NCBI GenBank assembly: GCA_012799265.1
Contig: JAAZLP010000332.1
Coordinates: forward strand, 1-12,155
Length of the DNA: 12,155 bases
DNA from: Phyllobacteriaceae bacterium
GTDB lineage: Bacteria > Pseudomonadota > Alphaproteobacteria > Rhizobiales > Devosiaceae
Reading direction: 5' to 3'
The notes under the pieces were generated by a model, which searched no databases, was not told where the DNA came from, and worked only from the letters and a program-made list of their open reading frames with translations. The position numbers and the translations under genes were made by a program. Each line of letters opens with the position of its first letter. Positions within the stretch are counted from its first letter, which is position 1. This document shows, one piece after another, positions 6,324 through 12,155 of the stretch.

Positions 6324-9218
6324 ATGACCGACAAGCCGAGCCTCAACCGCGAAATCATCGTTCGCGGCGCCCGTGAGCACAATCTGAAAGGCATCGACGT
6401 CAAGCTGCCGCGCGACAGCCTCATCGTTATGACTGGGCTCTCCGGCTCCGGCAAATCGTCCCTGGCTTTCGACACGATCTATGCCGAAGGCCAGCGCCGC
6501 TATGTGGAGTCGCTCTCCGCCTATGCGCGCCAGTTCCTCGAAATGATGCAGAAGCCCGATGTCGAGCACATCGAGGGCCTCTCGCCCGCGATTTCCATCG
6601 AGCAGAAGACGACATCGCGTAACCCGCGCTCGACCGTTGGCACCGTCACCGAAATCTACGATTATCTCCGCCTGCTTTATGCACGCGTCGGTATTCCCTA
6701 TTCGCCCGCCACGGGTCTGCCCATCGAGAGCCAGACGGTCTCGCAGATGGTCGACAAGGTGCTCGACCTGCCCCAAGGCACGCGCCTCTATCTGCTGGCG
6801 CCGATCGCCCGTGGCCGAAAGGGCGAGTACAAGAAGGAACTCGCCGACCTCATGCGCAAGGGCTTCCAGCGCGTGAAGATCGACGGCGAATATCACGAGA
6901 TCGAAGACGCCCCCGCGCTCGACAAGAAGTTCAAGCACGACATCGAAGTCGTGGTCGACCGCCTCGTCGTCTCGCCTGACATTTCCGGCCGCCTCGCCGA
7001 GAGCTTTGAGACCGCCCTCAAGCTTGCAGACGGCATTGCGCTGATCGAATTCGCCGACGAACAGACCGACGACGGCAAGCCACGCCAGATCACCTTCTCG
7101 GAAAAGTTCGCCTGCCCTGTCTCTGGCTTCACCATTGCCGATATCGAGCCGCGCCTGTTCTCGTTCAACAATCCCTTTGGCGCCTGCCCCGTTTGCGATG
7201 GCCTGGGCACCGAGCAGAAGATCGACCCGGACCAGATCGTCCCCGATCCGACCCTGTCACTGCGTGATGGCGCCATCCTGCCCTGGTCCAAGACCAGCGC
7301 GCCCTATTACCAGCAGACCCTGCAGGCCGTGGTAAAGCACTATGGCGCCTCCACGGGTACCGCCTGGAACGAGCTGCCCTTCGAAGTCCAGCACGCCGTC
7401 CTTTACGGCACCGACAAGACCAAGATCGATTTCGTCTATGACGACGGCCTGCGCCAGTACAAGACCAGCAAGGTCTTCGAAGGCGTGATCGGCAACCTTG
7501 AGCGCCGCTACAAGGAAACCGATAGCGCCGGCATGCGCGAAGAGATCGAAAAGTACATGTCGGCAAAGCCCTGCTTTGCCTGCGGTGGCTATCGCCTCAA
7601 GCCGGAAACGCTGGCGGTGAAGATCGATGGCCTCCATATCGGCCAGGTCAGCGACATGTCGATCAAGGTCGCATCCAAGTGGTTCACCGAGCTTTCCGAC
7701 AAGCTCAGCGCCACCCAGAGCCAGATCGGGGAGCGCATTCTCAAGGAAATCCGCGAGCGCCTGAAATTCCTCAATGACGTGGGCCTCGAATATCTCTCCA
7801 TGTCGCGCAATTCGGGCACGCTGTCCGGCGGTGAAAGCCAGCGCATCCGTCTCGCCAGCCAGATCGGCTCAGGCCTGACCGGCGTCCTCTACGTGCTCGA
7901 CGAGCCCTCCATCGGCCTCCACCAGCGTGACAATGCCCGCCTGCTGGAAACCCTCCAGCGCCTGCGTGACCTCGGCAATACGGTCATCGTCGTCGAGCAC
8001 GACGAAGACGCGATCCTGACGGCCGACTATGTGCTCGACATCGGCCCCGGCGCCGGCGTCAATGGCGGCCGCATCGTCGCCGAAGGGTCACCGCAGGACA
8101 TCCTCAACGACCCGGACAGCCTCACCGGCAAATATCTTTCGGGCCGCATGGGTATCCCTGTCCCGCCCGAACGCCGGGAAGGCAAGAAGGGCAAAACGCT
8201 CTCGATCAAGGGTGCCACGGGCAACAATCTCAAGAACGTCTCGGTGGACGTGCCCTTGGGCATGTTCGTCGCCATTACCGGCGTTTCCGGCGGCGGCAAG
8301 TCGACCCTGATGATCGACACCATGTATCAGGCCATTGCCCGGCGCCTCAATGGCGCGCGCGTCGTCCCTGCCCCGCATGAAAGCCTCACTGGCCTCGAAT
8401 TCCTCGACAAGGTCATCGACATCGACCAGTCGCCGATCGGTCGTACGCCGCGCTCGAACCCGGCCACCTATACCGGTGCCTTCACCCCGCTCCGCGAATG
8501 GTTCGCTGGCCTCCCGGAAGCCAAGGCACGCGGTTACGGTCCGGGCCGTTTCTCCTTCAACGTCAAGGGCGGCCGCTGCGAGAAATGCGAAGGCGACGGC
8601 GTCCTCAAGATCGAAATGCACTTCCTCCCCGACGTCTACGTCACCTGCGACGTCTGCAAGGGCAAGCGCTACAATCGCGAAACGCTCGAAGTTCAGTTCA
8701 AGGGCAAGTCCATCTCCGACGTGCTGGACATGACCATCGATGAAGGCGTCGAATTCTTCTCCGCCGTGCCGGTGATCCGCGACAAGTTTGCCACGCTCCA
8801 GCGCGTGGGCCTCGGCTACGTCAAGATCGGCCAGCCGGCGACGACCCTGTCGGGCGGCGAAGCTCAGCGCGTCAAACTCTCCAAGGAGCTTTCGAAGCGC
8901 GCCACCGGCCGCACGCTCTACATGCTGGACGAGCCGACAACCGGACTCCATTTCCATGACGTAGCCAAGCTTCTTGAAGTGCTGCATGAACTCGTCGACG
9001 GCGGCAACACCGTCGTGGTCATCGAGCACAATCTGGAAGTCATCAAGACCGCCGACTGGATCATCGACATGGGCCCCGAAGGCGGCGATGGCGGTGGCGA
9101 GGTCGTGGCCATGGGCACCCCGGAAGAAGTCGCGAACAATTCGCGATCCTACACCGGACGCTTCCTCAAGGAAGTCATGGACCGCCGCCCGCATTTCGCG
9201 ACGCGGGCAGCGGAATAG
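6324..9218 (+). CDS. uvrA: Excinuclease ABC subunit A (UvrA)
   Basis: UvrA is the damage-sensing ATPase of nucleotide excision repair; its dimer loads UvrB at lesions. With the ATG at 6324 the protein has 964 residues, normal for the family, and begins just before the conserved IIVRGAREHNLK. The first Walker A is GLSGSGKSS (38-46), the first signature LSGGES (500-505), and the first Walker B ends at Asp526. The second set is GVSGGGKST (653-661), LSGGEA (842-847) and LYMLDEPTTG. Zinc ligands are visible at Cys417/420 and at Cys752, 755, 775 and 778. The first module has Cys264, 288 and 291, but Ser267 replaces the usual second Cys. A TTG at 6243 is in frame, but its extension is Pro/Ala-rich and overlaps the control region, so it was rejected. 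The Shine-Dalgarno is weak (TTGGA). A SOS box precedes the gene. Confidence 0.98.
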   Translation: MTDKPSLNREIIVRGAREHNLKGIDVKLPRDSLIVMTGLSGSGKSSLAFDTIYAEGQRRYVESLSAYARQFLEMMQKPDVEHIEGLSPAISIEQKTTSRNPRSTVGTVTEIYDYLRLLYARVGIPYSPATGLPIESQTVSQMVDKVLDLPQGTRLYLLAPIARGRKGEYKKELADLMRKGFQRVKIDGEYHEIEDAPALDKKFKHDIEVVVDRLVVSPDISGRLAESFETALKLADGIALIEFADEQTDDGKPRQITFSEKFACPVSGFTIADIEPRLFSFNNPFGACPVCDGLGTEQKIDPDQIVPDPTLSLRDGAILPWSKTSAPYYQQTLQAVVKHYGASTGTAWNELPFEVQHAVLYGTDKTKIDFVYDDGLRQYKTSKVFEGVIGNLERRYKETDSAGMREEIEKYMSAKPCFACGGYRLKPETLAVKIDGLHIGQVSDMSIKVASKWFTELSDKLSATQSQIGERILKEIRERLKFLNDVGLEYLSMSRNSGTLSGGESQRIRLASQIGSGLTGVLYVLDEPSIGLHQRDNARLLETLQRLRDLGNTVIVVEHDEDAILTADYVLDIGPGAGVNGGRIVAEGSPQDILNDPDSLTGKYLSGRMGIPVPPERREGKKGKTLSIKGATGNNLKNVSVDVPLGMFVAITGVSGGGKSTLMIDTMYQAIARRLNGARVVPAPHESLTGLEFLDKVIDIDQSPIGRTPRSNPATYTGAFTPLREWFAGLPEAKARGYGPGRFSFNVKGGRCEKCEGDGVLKIEMHFLPDVYVTCDVCKGKRYNRETLEVQFKGKSISDVLDMTIDEGVEFFSAVPVIRDKFATLQRVGLGYVKIGQPATTLSGGEAQRVKLSKELSKRATGRTLYMLDEPTTGLHFHDVAKLLEVLHELVDGGNTVVVIEHNLEVIKTADWIIDMGPEGGDGGGEVVAMGTPEEVANNSRSYTGRFLKEVMDRRPHFATRAAE

Positions 9219-9280
9219 CGACGCCTGTGATGGAGCACGACGCCTGCGGTGGGGCGCTTGGTTCCCCCCATCACCGCTCC

Positions 9281-9442
9281 GCCCTCGGGCTCGACCCGAG
9301 GGCCATTCTCCACCCCAGCACCAGCTTCCAATGGCCCTCGGATCAAGTCCGAGGGCGGGTTCGAGCGTATGGAACAAACTCTGCCTGTCAGCTCCACCCA
9401 CCGCCTGTCACCCCGGCGAAGGCCGGGGCCCATCCTGAGATC
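9281..9442. repeat. Composite palindromic repeat, copy A
   Basis: This 162-base unit has three hairpins. The first (9281-9303) has arms GCCCTCGGG and CCCGAGGGC. The second (9334-9356) has arms GCCCTCGGA and TCCGAGGGC in the opposite orientation. The third (9411-9428) has arms CCCCGGC and GCCGGGG. The first two form a BIME-like pair. Copy B 246 bases downstream matches it at roughly nine bases in ten by eye. Just before this unit a further hairpin (GCGGTG at 9246-9251 with CACCGC at 9272-9277) might end uvrA transcripts, though it has no T tract. No gene is supported between 9219 and 9724. Confidence 0.85.
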
Positions 9443-9526
9443 CCAGCCCACGCCTTACGAGGCTCTTTCATTTCATTAACGCCCGGCCCATGGCATCAGC
9501 GCCACCACCCCCACGGCCCCTGCCCC

Positions 9527-9689
9527 GCCCTCTGGCGAGACCCGAGGGCCATTCTCCACCTCAGCAACAGCTTCCACTGGCCCTCGGATCAAGTCCGAGG
9601 GCGGGTTCGAGCGTATGGCACGAACGCTGAATGCCCAGCTCCACCCACCGCCTGTCACCCCAGCGAAAGCCGGGTCCCATCCTGAGATC
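9527..9689. repeat. Composite palindromic repeat, copy B
   Basis: A direct repeat of copy A, 163 bases long. Its first hairpin has decayed (GCCCTCTGG against CCCGAGGGC) and so has its third (CCCCAGC against GCCGGGT). The second hairpin (9580-9602) and its flank GGGTTCGAGCGTATGG are unchanged. This pattern suggests copy B is mutating while the central hairpin is kept, or that the central part was recently exchanged. It ends 35 bases before the DUF1489 stop codon, so the minus-strand operon transcript may end in it. Confidence 0.85.
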
Positions 9690-9724
9690 TCGCCCGGCCA
9701 TCGATGCGAGCGAAAACCGCCCCC

Positions 9725-10150
9725 TCAGAGCAGCCCCATCTTCGCCAGCTCTGCCGCGATCTCCATGGAATTTTCATTCCCGTTCGCGCCCACATCCGGC
9801 GGCGCATCTTCTGGCCGCAGATATCGCCACCCTTGAAACGGGCGCTTGGGATAGGGCACGGTGCGGATGATGTCCGGCGACATGATGATGTCGCAATAGT
9901 CCTTGCCTTCGGGATCGGTATAGGTCGCGAGCCGCAGGATCGGCTGACGGCAGGAAATCATTCCGGACATGACCCAGTAGATCGAGGAGATGCCTTCCAT
10001 CTCCTCGCGCCGCTTGGGCATCATGCGGGTGCGATGAACATGGACATCCTCGCCATAATCCGCCCCCCACCAATGCGCCCGCTCGTCGCGATAGCTCTCC
10101 AGCTCCTCAACGCTGGAGACGCCGACGCAGAGTTTGACCATATGGATCAT
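9725..10150 (-). CDS. DUF1489 family protein
   Basis: This 141-residue cytoplasmic protein belongs to DUF1489, a family I know mainly from alphaproteobacteria and without an assigned function. The signatures are MVKLCVGV at 4-11, TRMMPKR at 41-47, IYWVMSG at 57-63 and the very conserved RPFQGWRYL at 103-111. The length is as usual. The ATG at 10150 overlaps the stop of the glutathione S-transferase gene as ATGA, which points to translational coupling. A second ATG at 10141 fits the family N-terminus equally well. A role linked to the transferase is possible but rests on position only. Confidence 0.92.
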   Translation of the reverse strand: MIHMVKLCVGVSSVEELESYRDERAHWWGADYGEDVHVHRTRMMPKRREEMEGISSIYWVMSGMISCRQPILRLATYTDPEGKDYCDIIMSPDIIRTVPYPKRPFQGWRYLRPEDAPPDVGANGNENSMEIAAELAKMGLL

Positions 10151-10824
10151 GCCAGCGTTCCCGGCGCCACGCGGCCCTGGATGACGTCAATTTCGTCATC
10201 GTCCACGATCCACGGCTCCTGCAGCGCCATGCCCAACCATTCCTGGAAAGCCGGCAGCGCATAAATCGCTTCGACGTAACGCTGGCTGACATCGCTGATG
10301 GGAAGTTCATATGTCCGCAGCCGCGTCGCCAGCGGTGCAAACATGGCGTCGGCGGCAGAAAACGCACCAAAGAGATATGGCCCGCCGGACTTGGCCAGCA
10401 AATCGCCCCACAAGGTCTCGACGCGCTGCAGGTCTTTGCGTACGCCGTCGAGATCGACCCTACCGGGGTGTGACGCCCGCAGATTCATCGGCGCCGCATT
10501 GCGCAGCGCCATGAAGCCAGCATGCATCTCTGAGGCGACCGCCCTTGCCAGCGCTCTGTCGCGCCGATCGCGGGGCCAGATGTCCCTATCGGGATAGAGG
10601 TCTGCCAGATATTCGATGATTGCGAGCGTTTCGGGCACAACGAGATCGCCGTCGATCAGCACCGGCACCTTGCCAGTCGGCGAGCGCGCCGCGATCTTCT
10701 CGCGCCAGCCATCGCCCGCAAGCTGCAGCACTTCGTCTTCGAAGGGAATCTCAAATTGGCGCAGCACCAGCCATGGCCGCAGCGACCAGGTTGAGTAATT
10801 GCGATTCCCGATCAACAGCTTCAT
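10147..10824 (-). CDS. Glutathione S-transferase family protein
   Basis: This 225-residue cytoplasmic enzyme has the two-domain GST layout. The thioredoxin-like N-terminal domain (about 1-80) starts MKLLIGNRNYSTWSLRPW. Ser11 or Ser14 is the likely glutathione-activating residue, Pro54 in GKVPVL is the cis-proline that holds the glutathione backbone, and Glu65-Thr66 replaces the usual Glu-Ser pair that binds its gamma-glutamyl part. The helical C-terminal domain carries the N-capping box FSAADAMFAP at 155-164. GAGGAAAG precedes the ATG at a good distance. The substrate is unknown; the NYSxWSLRPW start is typical of a bacterial subgroup with no assigned reaction. It overlaps the DUF1489 gene by four bases and probably forms an operon with it. 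Confidence 0.93.
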   Translation of the reverse strand: MKLLIGNRNYSTWSLRPWLVLRQFEIPFEDEVLQLAGDGWREKIAARSPTGKVPVLIDGDLVVPETLAIIEYLADLYPDRDIWPRDRRDRALARAVASEMHAGFMALRNAAPMNLRASHPGRVDLDGVRKDLQRVETLWGDLLAKSGGPYLFGAFSAADAMFAPLATRLRTYELPISDVSQRYVEAIYALPAFQEWLGMALQEPWIVDDDEIDVIQGRVAPGTLA

Positions 10825-10847
10825 CGACTTTCCTCATCCACATGACG

Positions 10848-10874
10848 AAGGGCGCCCAGTGGCCGGGCGCCCTT
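10848..10874. terminator. GC-rich hairpin between the 33-residue peptide gene and the GST gene
   Basis: Arms AAGGGCGCCC and GGGCGCCCTT form a ten-pair stem with a seven-base loop. Only two T residues follow on the minus strand, so the match to an intrinsic terminator is partial. It lies 57 bases past the stop of the small peptide gene and 23 bases before the GST start. It could end the upstream transcript or sit in the GST leader. Confidence 0.5.
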
Positions 10875-10931
10875 GCCGCTATCTCTTTCAGTGAAAAACT
10901 CCAGCGTACCGATCAGACCCCTTCGGTCCCG

Positions 10932-11033
10932 TCAGACGCCAGCTACTACGGAGAAAACCAGCCCCATCGAGACGAGGCACACCAGCGCCCAGCTGATGGT
11001 TTGCAGGACATTGGCCTTCGGTTGACTGCGCAT
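10932..11033 (-). CDS. 33-residue single-pass membrane peptide
   Basis: The frame is open further upstream (to 11168), but the best start is the ATG at 11033: AAGGAG lies at 11040-11045, six bases before it, one of the strongest ribosome sites in the window. The resulting peptide begins MRSQPKANVLQTISW, with Arg and Lys at positions 2 and 6. It continues into one hydrophobic segment of about 18 residues (about 16-33), long enough to cross the membrane with the basic end inside. The longer version would add a Cys- and Pro-rich stretch that looks non-coding. I know no family for it. It lies 131 bases downstream of mgtE on the same strand, so either its own promoter or mgtE read-through could express it. 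Confidence 0.65.
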   Translation of the reverse strand: MRSQPKANVLQTISWALVCLVSMGLVFSVVAGV

Positions 11034-11164
11034 AGATCGCTCCTTGTCAGTCGTCCACTCCGACCCTGAAAAGAGCCGGTTAGGAATCGTTAACCGCCCG
11101 GCATCTGGGAAGCAAGCGGCCAGATTGCAACACTCCACCGCCACTCCGGGTTCACTCCATGGCC

Positions 11165-12155
11165 TCAAAAAAGGCCGAACCAGAAACCTGCGAGCGCCAG
11201 AAACGCAAAGAAACCAATGATGTCCGTGATGGTGGTCACGAACACGGCTGAGGCGATGGCCGGGTCCGCCTTGAACTTGTCGAGGGTAATCGGCACCAGA
11301 ATTCCGAAAGTGCCGGCGACGATCATGTTGACGATCATCGCCAGTCCGATGACCACGCCGAGCTCCACATTGGCATAACGCAGCCAGGTCACGAGCCCGA
11401 TGAGAATCGCGAAGATGACGCCGTTGACGACACCCACGACCATCTCGCGGCGGATCAGTCTGCGTAGTCTGCCACCATTCAGTTCACGCATGGCCAGGGC
11501 GCGCACGGTCACTGTCATGGTCTGGGCCCCGGCATTGCCGCCCATGGAGGCCACGATCGGCATCAGTACGGCCAGCGCCACCATCTGTTCGATCGTGGCA
11601 TTGAAGAGCCCGATGACCAGCGACACGAGCACGGCTGCCACGAGATTGACCGCCAGCCACGGCGCGCGGCTCTTCACCGTATCCACGGTTGTGTCCGACA
11701 CGTCCTCGTCACCCACACCGGCCAGCAGCTTGATGTCCTCATCGGCCTCTTCGTGAATGACGTCGACGATGTCGTCGATGGTGAGCACGCCCACGAGCCG
11801 CCCGCTCTCGTCAGTCACCCCGACTTCAACAAGGTCGTAACGCTCAAAGCTGCGGGCAACCTCTTCCTGATCTTCCTCAGCCTGCACCAATACGAAATTG
11901 GTGTTCATGATCTCGTCGATCTTGGTCGCCCGCTGGGTCCGCAGGAACCGATCCAGCGGCAGCGTTCCCAGCACCTTGTAGGCCGCATCGACTACATATA
12001 TCTGGTAGAACTCGTCCGGCAGATCCTTTTCCGCGCGCAGATAGTCGATCGTCTGCCCCACCGTCCAGAACGGTGGAATGGCGATGAAATCCGTCTGCAT
12101 GCGACGGCCAGCGGATTCTTCCGGATAGTCGAGGCTTCGCTTCAGGCTCAACCGC
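11165..12155 (-). CDS. mgtE: Magnesium transporter MgtE (C-terminal part, cut by the window edge)
   Basis: MgtE is a homodimeric inner-membrane Mg2+ channel gated by cytoplasmic CBS domains. About 330 residues are visible, and the frame runs on past the edge without a stop, so the N-terminal domain lies outside. EESAGRRM marks the entry to the first of two CBS domains (together about residues 15-140 of the visible part). A connecting helix follows, then five predicted membrane helices from about 164. The pore motif MPIVASMGGNAGAQ (197-210) and the later TTITDIIGFF (306-315), with the conserved Asp of the ion path, are both present. The TTG at 12151 is an internal Leu codon, not the start. The gene ends in FGLF, where the DNA has a short GGCC inverted repeat around TTTTTT that may weakly aid termination. 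Confidence 0.96.
   Translation of the reverse strand, partial: RLSLKRSLDYPEESAGRRMQTDFIAIPPFWTVGQTIDYLRAEKDLPDEFYQIYVVDAAYKVLGTLPLDRFLRTQRATKIDEIMNTNFVLVQAEEDQEEVARSFERYDLVEVGVTDESGRLVGVLTIDDIVDVIHEEADEDIKLLAGVGDEDVSDTTVDTVKSRAPWLAVNLVAAVLVSLVIGLFNATIEQMVALAVLMPIVASMGGNAGAQTMTVTVRALAMRELNGGRLRRLIRREMVVGVVNGVIFAILIGLVTWLRYANVELGVVIGLAMIVNMIVAGTFGILVPITLDKFKADPAIASAVFVTTITDIIGFFAFLALAGFWFGLF

Noticed and set aside
8088..9401. Open frame of 437 codons on the minus strand, opposite uvrA
   Set aside because: It is antisense to the conserved second half of UvrA and crosses into the repeat region. Its residue makeup is that of a GC-rich shadow frame and shows no family motif.
9227..9685. Plus-strand frame of 152 codons across the uvrA-DUF1489 gap
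   Set aside because: Its sequence is a translation of the palindromic repeats (repeated LDPRAIL and SDQVRGRVRAYGTN). Such frames arise wherever these repeats occur.
9281..9689. CRISPR-like array in the repeated region
   Set aside because: Only two long composite copies with internal palindromes exist; there are no short identical repeats with regular spacers and no cas genes.
11034..11168. Longer 78-residue form of the small membrane peptide
   Set aside because: The added 45 residues look non-coding, start near the mgtE stop and lack a ribosome site, whereas the internal ATG at 11033 has AAGGAG at ideal spacing.

Overview
The window looks like ordinary chromosome of a high-GC alphaproteobacterium in the Hyphomicrobiales, perhaps close to Devosia (genus is inference). 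The reasons are GC-ending codon use, LexA operators of the alphaproteobacterial form GTTC-N7-GTTC, a DUF1489 protein, a UvrA whose first zinc module reads CPVSG, and palindromic intergenic repeats typical of this class. I see no rRNA, tRNA, CRISPR array, transposase, integrase or phage gene.

Left part (1-1956): the tail of an unidentified gene, a secreted protein of unknown function (263-787), a palindrome, then dtd (D-aminoacyl-tRNA deacylase), which runs head-on into ssb (minus strand) with a clear ssb terminator between them. Middle (1957-6323): the ssb control region with a perfect SOS box, a class I CoA-transferase/acetyl-CoA hydrolase, a repeat pair, a single-domain rhodanese, an exported protein ending in a CFI-box-like domain (minus strand), a divergent small secreted protein, and a second perfect SOS box in front of uvrA. 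Right part (6324-12155): uvrA, a 0.5-kb gene-free stretch built from two copies of a composite palindromic repeat, then a minus-strand block of DUF1489 protein, glutathione S-transferase, a 33-residue membrane peptide and the C-terminal part of the magnesium transporter mgtE, which is cut by the window edge.

The most interesting result is regulatory. ssb and uvrA are classically neighbours transcribed away from one shared SOS operator. Here they still point away from each other, but about 4.05 kb of apparently unrelated genes lies between them, and each gene has its own perfect LexA box. The two control regions also share a colinear set of other matches (TCCGA, the box, AAGTTGACTTG, TTCTGGG), so they look like diverged copies of one ancestral ssb-uvrA intergenic region. 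The inserted genes (CoA-transferase, rhodanese, CFI-box protein, secreted protein) form no obvious pathway. Apart from this the window is mostly housekeeping, and I do not see a clear new defence or biosynthetic system.
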